Assembly (NCBI RefSeq): GCF_025377685.1
Contig: NZ_JACEHK010000008.1
Span: forward strand, 124,001 to 188,000
Direction: 5' to 3'
Source of the DNA: Anaerobacillus sp. CMMVII
GTDB lineage: Bacteria > Bacillota > Bacilli > Bacillales > Anaerobacillaceae
DNA: 64,000 nucleotides
Numbering within the stretch: position 1 is the stretch's first letter; each line of letters starts with the position of its first letter. Shown here piece after piece: positions 56,884-64,000 of the stretch. A program made the translations under genes and the position numbers. The notes below the pieces were generated by a model that was given only the letters and a program-made list of their open reading frames with translations, had not been told where the DNA came from and did not search any database.

Positions 56884-57678
56884 ATGATGACCAACGAACA
56901 GTTGAGAGCTGCATTAACCGTTGAGCAGTTTCCGCGCTCAGCGAAATATGATCCAGAGTGGATGATCGAAAATGAAATGGGTCCAAATTCAATCTGGTTA
57001 ACAGAATTTGCAGTCGAAAAAATGGATTTGAAACCAGGAATGAAAGTGTTAGATATGGGCTGTGGCAAGGCGATGAGTTCGATTTTCTTAGCAAAAGAGT
57101 TTGGTGTTCAGGTGTGGGCAAATGATCTTTGGATTAGTGCTACAGAAAATTGGAAGCGAATTCAAGAGGCGGGTGTAGAAGACCTTGTGTTTCCGATTCG
57201 GGCAGAAGCACATGCTCTGCCTTATGCGAATGAGTTTTTTGATGCAATTGTAAGTATTGATTCCTACCACTATTATGGAACTGACGATACCTATCTACTT
57301 AAGTTTTCCGAACTCTTAAAACCAAATGGTCAAATTGGTATCGTCGTTCCGGGATTAACAAAGGAATTTGAAGATGAGATTCCTAAAAGAATGAAGCCGC
57401 ATTGGGATAACGAGTGGTACTCGTTTCATTCTCCTGCTTGGTGGTCAAAGCTTTGGAAAAGATCTGGTGTCGTTGATATCGAGGTAGCAGATACACTACC
57501 AAATGGCTGGGATTTGTGGATGAAGTGGGAAACAACTGCGAAACAATCTGGGCTTTGGCAACGAAATGGTGATATTGACTTATTAGCGGCTGATGATGGG
57601 GAGTATTTCACGTTTACAAGAGTAGTCGCTAGGCGAAAGGATATTCTTAACGATCGACGTTCACCTTTAGTAAAATAG
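56884..57678 (+). CDS. SAM-dependent methyltransferase
   Basis: The 264-residue product has motif I VLDMGCGKAMSS, motif II WANDLW, post-motif FDAIVSIDSYHYYG and VPGL, a Rossmann methyltransferase with a C-terminal helical lobe. Substrate not recognised. ATG 56884 is preceded by GGGAGATGAG; an in-frame ATG at 56866 overlaps the previous stop. Likely co-transcribed with the serine hydrolase. Confidence 0.85.
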   Translation: MMTNEQLRAALTVEQFPRSAKYDPEWMIENEMGPNSIWLTEFAVEKMDLKPGMKVLDMGCGKAMSSIFLAKEFGVQVWANDLWISATENWKRIQEAGVEDLVFPIRAEAHALPYANEFFDAIVSIDSYHYYGTDDTYLLKFSELLKPNGQIGIVVPGLTKEFEDEIPKRMKPHWDNEWYSFHSPAWWSKLWKRSGVVDIEVADTLPNGWDLWMKWETTAKQSGLWQRNGDIDLLAADDGEYFTFTRVVARRKDILNDRRSPLVK

Positions 57679-57691
57679 CGCACATAAAATA

Positions 57692-57713
57692 ACCGCTAGG
57701 AGAACCTAGCGGT
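57692..57713. terminator. Hairpin between the methyltransferase and yjcZ genes
   Basis: ACCGCTAGG / CCTAGCGGT, 4-base loop, weak T run; separates convergent genes. Confidence 0.65.
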
Positions 57714-57720
57714 ATATTTG

Positions 57721-57849
57721 TTATTTAATATAAGCTGACCCTACCACTACTAGTAGGATGAATAAGACAACAATTAACGTAAATGAGCTACCTTTACCGT
57801 GACCAGTTGGGTAACCTGCAAATTGTTGTGGTGCGCCATAGTGATACAT
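57721..57849 (-). CDS. yjcZ: YjcZ-family small sporulation protein
   Basis: The 42-residue product reads MYHYGAPQQFAGYPTGHGKGSS, then a hydrophobic FTLIVVLFILLVVVGSAYI tail, the YjcZ pattern (Gly/Tyr-rich front, single helix). Such proteins are made late in Bacillus spores. GGGGGG precedes the ATG. Confidence 0.85.
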   Translation of the reverse strand: MYHYGAPQQFAGYPTGHGKGSSFTLIVVLFILLVVVGSAYIK

Positions 57850-57949
57850 GAAAGACCCCCCTTTTTTGAGTGGTACAGTATATATCTATGTAAGGGATGG
57901 TAAATCGGGTGGGCAGCTATCTCGAAGACAGCCAAGTTGGTGCACCTGC

Positions 57950-59002
57950 CTACTGAAAAATTTCTTGAAGCAGTAAGTCTTCATTAATAAAATCCATGGC
58001 TTTCTTTTTATAGGCATCATCGTGGAGAAATGTATAACGATTAGGTTTTACGCTTGGTGCAAGTTTAATAGCCTCTATATACTCGTCTTTTCGTAATCCT
58101 AGCCCTTTTACATGATCAAAAAATCCAGTTCGTTCGAAAACTTTCTTAATTCGTAAGGCTCGATGTTCCTGGGTATGAGCCATTATATAAGTGGCGATAC
58201 CGACTTGAATCCCGTGCATCTGTGGCTTAGTAGAAATTTTATCTAACGCATGGGAAATCAAATGCTCTGAACCACTAATTGGCGAGCTATTGCCACTAAT
58301 TGCTGTTGCAATACCTCCCATGGTTGCTGAACTAATTAATTCTTTTAAAAATATCGGATTTTTAATATCGTTCATTGGTGTTCGGATAAAACTATTGACT
58401 GCTTTTTTACTTAACATATGAGCAAAAGCGTTCACATGGCTAGCGCCGTTTTTCTCTTCAAACTCCCAGTCGTAAAGAGCAGTTATATTGCTAAGTAAAT
58501 CGCCGATTCCTGCTAGGATTAGAGGAGTTGGAGCGTGCTGAATAATATTTAAGTCAGCGATAATTCCAAAGGGAACCTTTGCAGGAACTGTCGTTTTTTT
58601 ACCTTCAACGTGGATCGAGCAGTTAGAGCTAGCAAAGCCATCGTTGGATGCAGAAGTTGGAATACTTATGAAAGGACTTCTCCTTGAGTAGGCGATGTAT
58701 TTCCCGTAATCGATGATCGAACCACCACCAATAGCAATGACTACATCATATCGAGGCATCGCAAATGCTTTTTTTATTAGATCTTGGATATCGAGATTAG
58801 ATGGCAGCATCATGGTATCTACTTCAATCGTTTCCAGAGATTTTTCTATATCATCCTTAAATGTTTCATAAGTGAAATCATCAAAAAGGATAACGGCATT
58901 TGAAAAGTAGTGCTTCTTAAGAATAGTTCCAAGTTTGTTTAGAACTCCAGAATTAATTTCTAAAATAGCAGGTATTGGTACACTTGTGACTGGAGAAATC
59001 AT
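57950..59002 (-). CDS. sn-Glycerol-1-phosphate dehydrogenase family protein (AraM/EgsA-like)
   Basis: The 350-residue protein has GGGSIIDYGKYIAYSRR, PTSASNDGFASSNCSI, GIGDLLSN and the later GSEHLISHALD and HGIQVG that carry the Asp/His metal ligands of the G1PDH family. It reduces DHAP to sn-glycerol-1-phosphate, the archaeal stereoisomer, used in some Bacillus for polyprenyl-glyceryl lipids. It is shorter than AraM (~394). The start overlaps the HAD gene stop, so they are one operon. Confidence 0.8.
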   Translation of the reverse strand: MISPVTSVPIPAILEINSGVLNKLGTILKKHYFSNAVILFDDFTYETFKDDIEKSLETIEVDTMMLPSNLDIQDLIKKAFAMPRYDVVIAIGGGSIIDYGKYIAYSRRSPFISIPTSASNDGFASSNCSIHVEGKKTTVPAKVPFGIIADLNIIQHAPTPLILAGIGDLLSNITALYDWEFEEKNGASHVNAFAHMLSKKAVNSFIRTPMNDIKNPIFLKELISSATMGGIATAISGNSSPISGSEHLISHALDKISTKPQMHGIQVGIATYIMAHTQEHRALRIKKVFERTGFFDHVKGLGLRKDEYIEAIKLAPSVKPNRYTFLHDDAYKKKAMDFINEDLLLQEIFQ

Positions 59003-59652
59003 TAGGAGAGCACTCCTTTTTCAAGTAAATACAACTCGATTTCCTTAAACGTATCTACTGCGACAAATGGAATGTTCTTTTCTTTTAAAATGTCTTGCAG
59101 AGCATCTTTCGCAAAAGTGATATCCGCAAATGCTGCAGGATGACTATCGGGCTCGCTATCTCCACTAAAGTAAATGTGCGTATACTGGTCCTTCAGTTCT
59201 AAAATAACTTTTGATTTATCTATTCCGTATCGTTTTGAATAATGAGGATGGTTTTCATCAATGTTCATATGAACATTTTGCTCGCGGAAAAATCCTTCGT
59301 TTGAAAAGACTGTGACATTTTCTATGCCGTGTTTCTTTAAAATATGGTGGATATAGTAATCCGTTCCTGCACTTAATACGTAAAAATCGCCATTATTTTC
59401 TTGTACCTTTTTAATAAAGCTCGGGACATGCTCATCAATTGGGATGGAAAGAATATCAGCGATAATTTGTTCTTCATTCTGGTTTATGGAGCTAAAGACT
59501 TTACTAAGAAAATCAATATCTAACAGCTCTGCCCGTTTCCACTTATGAAATAACTCCTGACCATCAGGAAAATATTTTTCAATAACTAACCAATAAAAAT
59601 CTTGTTTCGAAATCGTACCATCAAAATCTGATACAAACGCCCATTTCTTCAT
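59002..59652 (-). CDS. HAD-family phosphatase, MtnX-like
   Basis: The 216-residue product has motif I VSDFDGTISKQDFYW, motif II VLSAGT, a Lys, and motif IV YFSGDSEPDSHPA. MtnX-type enzymes remove phosphate from small sugar-like substrates. It is upstream of and overlaps the G1P-dehydrogenase gene, so its substrate may be a glycerol phosphate or related compound (inference). The ATG at 59652 has AGCTGAAAAG upstream. Confidence 0.8.
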   Translation of the reverse strand: MKKWAFVSDFDGTISKQDFYWLVIEKYFPDGQELFHKWKRAELLDIDFLSKVFSSINQNEEQIIADILSIPIDEHVPSFIKKVQENNGDFYVLSAGTDYYIHHILKKHGIENVTVFSNEGFFREQNVHMNIDENHPHYSKRYGIDKSKVILELKDQYTHIYFSGDSEPDSHPAAFADITFAKDALQDILKEKNIPFVAVDTFKEIELYLLEKGVLS

Positions 59653-59750
59653 CTTTTCAGCTCCCTAGTTTTAAAAAGTTGCAATCTATATTGTTCCACA
59701 TTAAGGAAGCCAATACAATCATTTTTAGTAAAAATTTCAAGCAAAAAAAT

Positions 59751-59776
59751 AAAAAGTCCATCTGATATGGACTTTT
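59751..59776 (-). terminator. Hairpin upstream of the HAD gene / after kapB
   Basis: AAAAAGTCCAT / ATGGACTTTTT, 5-base loop, then A/T-rich; on the minus strand it follows the kapB stop and has a T run. Confidence 0.7.
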
Positions 59777-59810
59777 TAAGGAAAATGTTCTTTTTGGGTG
59801 TCAGGCACCA

Positions 59811-60200
59811 CTATGTCAATTTAAAGTAATCTTTTTCTAATCCTCGTAAAACTTCAATAGACTTTAAGGCAAAGGCAGAGCCATTTGCTTCAAGTTCTGC
59901 GATTTCCTTATCTAATGCTGTTTTTAGGGATTCTTCGTATGAAGGTAGTTCTCCATAAAAAGGCTTTACATAAACGTTTGGAATGTTTACCTGCTCACGG
60001 TGTGCTAAGGCACGGCGTTCATGAAAAAAGACGCCTTCAACCTGATTGGGGTTATGTAAATCACCTTGAGTTGGGTGGTTAACGACAGCTAGAACACGCA
60101 TCACGTAATTCGTTTCTTTTACCATGGTGATTTCTCCGATATACTTTCCTGTTTTGTAAATCCCTGTGACTAACTGTCCAACCTCTAATTGCTGACTCAA
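59811..60200 (-). CDS. kapB: Kinase-associated protein B
   Basis: The 129-residue product matches B. subtilis KapB: GYIAEITM-like IGEITMVKETNYVMRVLAVVNHPTQGDLHNP, FFHERRALAHREQVNIP, and the SYEESLKTALDKEIAEL helix. KapB supports phosphorelay input to Spo0F via KinB in B. subtilis; the lipid-anchor name is historical. The ATG has AAAGGATG upstream. Confidence 0.9.
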   Translation of the reverse strand: MSQQLEVGQLVTGIYKTGKYIGEITMVKETNYVMRVLAVVNHPTQGDLHNPNQVEGVFFHERRALAHREQVNIPNVYVKPFYGELPSYEESLKTALDKEIAELEANGSAFALKSIEVLRGLEKDYFKLT

Positions 60201-60362
60201 TGTTCATCATCCTTTCCTTTTGCCACTATCATAACATAACTGGTAGTATTTACACTGTGTTTAGCTTACTAACAGAAATGCTTGTTCCTTTATGAAAGGT
60301 ACTCTTTAGAGTATAATCAAAAAATGTCGAATCTATTTAAGTAAGGAGTTAACTTATAAATT

Positions 60363-61117
60363 ATGAAACTTATTTCTTGGAATGTGAATGGCCTTAGAGC
60401 TTGCGTGAAAAAAGGGTTTTTAGATTATTTTCATGAAATGGATGCAGACGTATTTTGTATTCAAGAAACGAAGCTACAGGAAGGACAGATCGAATTAGAC
60501 CTCAGTGGATACCATCAATACTGGAACTATGCAGTGAAAAAAGGATATTCCGGTACAGCGATATTCTCAAAATAGAGCCTTTACATGTACACTATGGAAT
60601 TGGTATTGATGAACACGATCAAGAAGGACGAGTGATCACATTAGAGTTTGAAAGGTTTTTCCTCGTGAATGTGTACACACCGAATGCAAAACGTGATCTA
60701 GCAAGACTAGGTTATCGACTGCAATGGGAAGATGACTTTCGTGAGTACCTGTACAATCTAGATACGAAAAAACCAGTGATTTTGTGTGGTGATTTAAATG
60801 TTGCCCATTCTGATATTGATCTGAAAAATGCTAAGTCCAACCAAGGTAACTCTGGATTTACCGATGAAGAAAGAGGGAAGCTAACCGAATTACTTGAAGC
60901 AGGTTTTGTCGACTCATTTCGTTATTTCTACCCAGACCGTGAAGAAGTTTATTCCTGGTGGTCTTATATGAACAAAGTAAGAGAACGAAATATTGGTTGG
61001 AGAATTGATTATTTTATTGTTTCTAATCAATTAAAAGAAAATCTTTCAGGCGCAGACATACATTGTGAGATTCACGGCAGTGATCATTGTCCAGTCGTGC
61101 TTGAGCTTGAAATTTAA
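60363..61117 (+). pseudogene. exoA: Exodeoxyribonuclease III (AP endonuclease), frameshifted
   Basis: The restored 251-residue length equals B. subtilis ExoA. It has ISWNVNGLRA, IQETKLQ, the catalytic VNVYTPN, CGDLNVAHSDIDL, WWSYM and the final GSDHCPV. It cuts DNA at abasic sites in base-excision repair. One base is missing in the A4 run 60569-60572. The Shine-Dalgarno (AAGGAG at 60343) is 14 bases from the ATG, unusually far. A terminator follows. Confidence 0.9.
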
Positions 61118-61127
61118 AAAAAATTCA

Positions 61128-61165
61128 AAAAACCTTGAAGAATTACTTTTTTCTTCAAGGTTTTT
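61128..61165 (+). terminator. Terminator after exoA
   Basis: AAAAACCTTGAAG / CTTCAAGGTTTTT, perfect 13-bp stem with T run. Confidence 0.88.
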
Positions 61166-61349
61166 CGTTTATAATTTAGAAAAGTTTATCTAGGTAAAGC
61201 GGTGAAGTGTGATATTCCCAGTGTGATTTTCTAAAAAATATTTTTAAAAAAGTTAAAAATTTCACTTGTCTAACCAATAAAGTAGTCTTACAATGAATTA
61301 ACAGAAAATTTTAATAATACACAGAACTTTTGAAAAGGGGATAATTTTT

Positions 61350-62422
61350 ATGAGTGCCACTGTAGTTGAAATTGTGAAGGCTTCAAATTTAAAAATCAAA
61401 CCAGAAGACGACAAACTCGGTTTTGGTAGGTACTTTACGGATCACATGCTTGTCATGGATTATTCCGTAGAAACAGGCTGGACTCATCCGCGAATTACCC
61501 CGTATGAGCCAATTACTTTAGATCCAGCAGCAGTCATTTTCCATTATGGGCAAACCGCGTTCGAAGGCATGAAAGCATACCGAACAACTGATAATCGGAT
61601 TTTATTATTTCGGCCTGAAAAAAACTTTAGCAGGTTAAATGCTTCAAGCGAACGTTTAAGTATGCCACCTATAAATGAAGAAGAGGTTTTAGAATATGTA
61701 AAGCAACTCATTAGTGTTGATCAAGATTGGGTTCCAACTTCTGAAGGAACATCGCTTTACATTCGTCCTTTATTATTGCAACAGAGTCATTTTTGGGCTT
61801 AGCTGCCTCAAAGCAATATAAGCTGGTCGTAATTTTGTCTCCAGTAGGTTCCTATTATTCGAACGGGCTTGCACCTGTCAGCATAAAGGTAGAAGAACAT
61901 TACACAAGGGCTGTACGAGGCGGTACTGGAATGGCGAAAACAGCAGGAAATTATTGTGCCACTTTTAATGCGCAAACAAAAGCCATTGATGAAGGTTTTT
62001 CTCAAGTTTTATGGTTAGACGCTATTGAGAAGAGATATGTTGAAGAAGTAGGAACAAGTAATGTGTTTTTTAAGGTTAACGGGGAAGTCATTACGCCAGA
62101 ATTAAGTGGTAGTATTCTACCAGGAATTACTAGGATGTCTGTCATTGAGATGCTTAGAAGCTGGGGGATGCCTGTAACGGAAAGAAAGATTTCGATTGAA
62201 GAAATTTTTCATTATTATGATGAAGGACTTCTTGAAGAAGTTTTTAGTACAGGAACGGCAGCGGTTATTTCACCAATTGGTGAGTTAGAATGGCAAGGGC
62301 GAAAAATCCACATTAATGATAAAAAAATTGGAGAGGTATCACAAAAACTTTACGTAAATCTTACTGGTATTCAAACTGGTAGAATTCCTGATTTGTACAA
62401 TTGGACAGTCGAAGTGAAGTAA
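61350..62422 (+). pseudogene. ilvE: Branched-chain amino acid aminotransferase, frameshifted
   Basis: The restored 357-residue protein has the class IV aminotransferase features FGRYFTDHMLVMDY, YGQTAFEGMKAYR, SLYIRPF-(shift)-SKQYKLVVILSPVGSYY and the PLP-Lys region RGGTGMAKTAGNYCATF. It makes or breaks down Val, Leu and Ile. One base is missing in the short T run 61769-61771 in the middle. A ribosome site GAAAAGGGG precedes the ATG. Confidence 0.9.
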
Positions 62423-62457
62423 GGTATTTTTAACACGAGACTAGCACTTAAGCTTGA

Positions 62458-62835
62458 CAGAAAAGCGAAATCGCCTCGACCAGCCCCGACAAGCAAATGT
62501 TCTTTCAGAAAAAAGTGCGTTTTTCCACTTTTTATTGAAGGCTGTTTTTGCAAAGTTTGTTGCTTTCGTAAAAATCCCGAGTACCGGATTTTTACACATA
62601 AATACTAAGATTTCACTACTTATTTAGTAATTAGTGCTCTTTTCTTACTTAATTTATTGGGTGTTATCTTTACCTATCGAATTTCCCCAATTATCTTAGG
62701 GTAAAAAGCAACAAGTTTTTTTGTGCGACGAGTAACAGTAGGAGCAATGTTTTAGAAAAGAGCCTTACTGAAAGGTTATTTGAGCTCGAGGGGCTAGGCG
62801 ATAAAGCTAGACAGTTCTTAGTTGAACTATTATAC
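62458..62835 (-). repeat. Bacillaceae-type hairpin repeat, copy 3, split by a MITE
   Basis: Left part 62458-62539 (AAAGCGAAATCGCC...GACAAGCAAATGTTCTTTC...ATTGAA) and right part 62765-62835 (...TTATTTGAGCTCGAGGGGCTAGGCG...GCTAGACAGTTC) match copies 1 and 2 in the copy-2 orientation. The middle is a MITE. Confidence 0.8.
62540..62764 (-). mobile_element. MITE-like element, copy A (225 bp), inserted in the hairpin repeat
   Basis: Starts GGCTGTTTTTGCAAAG and ends TTTTAGAAAAGAGCC (terminal inverted repeats), matching copy B in reverse. The 8 bases before (TTATTGAA, 62532-62539) and after (TTACTGAA, 62765-62772) are a near-perfect target duplication, and removing the element restores the hairpin repeat. 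There is no coding capacity, so movement needs a transposase in trans. Confidence 0.85.
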
Positions 62836-62933
62836 TTTTCCTATAATTAAAAAATAGCAGCTTGGGTGAATTCCAGGCTGCTTCTGTCTTGTTATCTAAG
62901 GTCGTGATATCTATAGGTTAGGTGGTGTTAGGT

Positions 62934-64000
62934 TTGGCTTACATTAAAGAACAAAATGGAGTTTTTCCATCTGTTTGCTCATTAGATTGTCCTGATCAAT
63001 GTGGGTTGTTAGTCCACAAAAAAGACGGGAAAATTATTAAAATTGAAGGAGATCCTGATCATCCTGTAACGAAAGGGAATATATGTAATAAAGTTCGACA
63101 TATGACTCAGCGGATTTATGATCCGAAACGCCTTCAGTATCCTCTTAAACGAGTTGGGGCGAAAGGGGAAGGAAAGTTTGAGCGAATAACCTGGAAGGAA
63201 GCGCTTGAAACAATTCATACTCGTTGGACTGATTTGATCAGTACAGAAGGACCAGAAAGTATCTTACCTTACAGCTTCTATGGAAACATGGGGAAATTAA
63301 ACTCTGAAGGAATGGATCGACGTTTTTTCCATCGCTTAGGTGCAACTCTTCTCGATCGGACGATTTGTTCAGCGGCAGGGTCAAAGGGATATCGCTACAC
63401 GATGGGTGGTAGCTTTGGTACAGATCCGGAGGAAACAATCGATACGAAATTGTTTATATTCTGGGGCGTAAATGCGGTAAGCACAAATATGCACCAAGTG
63501 GCGCTAGCTGAAAAAGCACGTAAAAATGGCGCAAAAATAATTGTCATTGATGTTCATAAAAATCAAACAGGTCGCTGGGCAGATTGGTTTATACCAATAT
63601 TACCTGGAACAGACAGTGCCCTTGCACTTGGTATTATGCACATTTTATATCAAGAAAATATGGTAGATCATAGATTCCTAGAAACATATACAGTAGGTTA
63701 TGAGGAACTAAGAGAGCATGTAAAACAATATGATCCTCAAACAGTTGCTCACATCACCGGTGTTTCTGTAGAAGATATCTTTAAATTAGCTAGGATGTAC
63801 GGAACCACAACACCGGCGTTCATTCGAATTGGGAATGGAATGCAGCACCATGATAATGGAGGCATGTGTGTTCGAACCGTTGCGTGTTTACCAGCTTTAA
63901 CTGGACAATGGCTCGTTCGTGGTGGCGGTGCGATTAAAGGGAATGGTGGTTTCTTAGCCCATAATAGTGAAGCGTTGGAAAGACCCGATCTACTAGAAAA
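62934..64000 (+). CDS. Molybdopterin oxidoreductase (YyaE-like), N-terminal part
   Basis: The gene runs off the right edge; about 355 residues are visible. It begins with a 4Fe-4S site CSLDCPDQCG...ICNK (CX3CX3C...C), then the DMSO-reductase-family fold: GDPDHPVTKG, YDPKRLQYPLKRVGAKGEG, SFYGNMG, FFHRLGATLLDRTIC, WGVNAVSTNMHQ and VIDVHKNQTGRWADWF. It closely follows B. subtilis YyaE. TTG 62934 is preceded by TAGGTGGTG. Substrate and electron partner are unknown. Confidence 0.9.
   Translation, partial: MAYIKEQNGVFPSVCSLDCPDQCGLLVHKKDGKIIKIEGDPDHPVTKGNICNKVRHMTQRIYDPKRLQYPLKRVGAKGEGKFERITWKEALETIHTRWTDLISTEGPESILPYSFYGNMGKLNSEGMDRRFFHRLGATLLDRTICSAAGSKGYRYTMGGSFGTDPEETIDTKLFIFWGVNAVSTNMHQVALAEKARKNGAKIIVIDVHKNQTGRWADWFIPILPGTDSALALGIMHILYQENMVDHRFLETYTVGYEELREHVKQYDPQTVAHITGVSVEDIFKLARMYGTTTPAFIRIGNGMQHHDNGGMCVRTVACLPALTGQWLVRGGGAIKGNGGFLAHNSEALERPDLLE

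Overview
The window looks like a piece of chromosome from a low-GC, endospore-forming member of the Bacillaceae. Protein-level matches to Bacillus families recur throughout: KapB, YwbE, YjcZ, GltC beside glutamate dehydrogenase, an AdhB-like dehydrogenase, a YyaE-like molybdoenzyme, CarD/YdeB, DUF6366, an Spx paralogue, SleB/CwlJ-type hydrolase and several CsxC/SPOCS-type spore-surface proteins. AT-rich intergenic DNA with strong Shine-Dalgarno sequences and many rho-independent terminators fits this. I see no rRNA, tRNA, CRISPR array, prophage or transposase gene.

Layout. 0-4 kb: the N-terminus of a ClC-type channel, a TVP38/DedA-like membrane protein, and a response regulator / histidine kinase / Spx-like operon. 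The TVP38 gene and the operon share an identical 20-bp direct-repeat element upstream. 4-10 kb: a Fur-box-controlled small protein, a two-gene base-excision-repair operon, a CheY-CheX pair, a lipase and a YccF protein. 10-19 kb: an acidic protein, a heterodimeric ABC exporter, an acetyltransferase, a DmpA peptidase, a glycosyltransferase, an EEP-fold phosphatase/nuclease and a LysM-CAP protein. 19-31 kb: nitrogen metabolism (gdhA divergent from gltC; an ammonium transporter followed by a DUF294 nucleotidyltransferase and a DnaQ-type exonuclease), with small membrane proteins, CarD, a pirin, a PQQ-propeller lipoprotein and a cell-wall hydrolase between. 31-44 kb: a 52-bp minisatellite, then mostly single metabolic genes (acyl-CoA dehydrogenase, zinc alcohol dehydrogenase, isoaspartyl dipeptidase, amine oxidase, nitroreductase). 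45-50 kb: a spore-surface cluster (a His/Cys-rich protein and four CsxC/SPOCS-like proteins) with sigma-K-like promoters. 50-52 kb: a ParM/StbA-like actin and a small partner gene. 52-64 kb: hydrolases, an M20 peptidase, an aldo/keto reductase, a G1P-dehydrogenase/HAD pair, kapB, exoA, ilvE and the start of a molybdopterin oxidoreductase.

Two features affect the whole window. First, 17 otherwise intact-looking genes are broken by single-base indels, mostly one base missing from an A or T run; this looks more like residual sequencing error than gene decay. I list them as interrupted genes and give the break position. Second, the intergenic DNA holds several repeat families: a MITE-like element with terminal inverted repeats and 8-bp target duplications (three copies), a roughly 145-bp hairpin repeat known in kind from Bacillaceae (three copies, one split by the MITE), a 52-bp tandem array and a 20-bp inverted/direct motif cluster.

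The least expected combinations are the ParM-like pair beside the spore-surface cluster, the response regulator/kinase/CxxS-Spx operon with its shared operator-like repeat, the MITE nested in the hairpin repeat, and the G1P-dehydrogenase/HAD-phosphatase operon.
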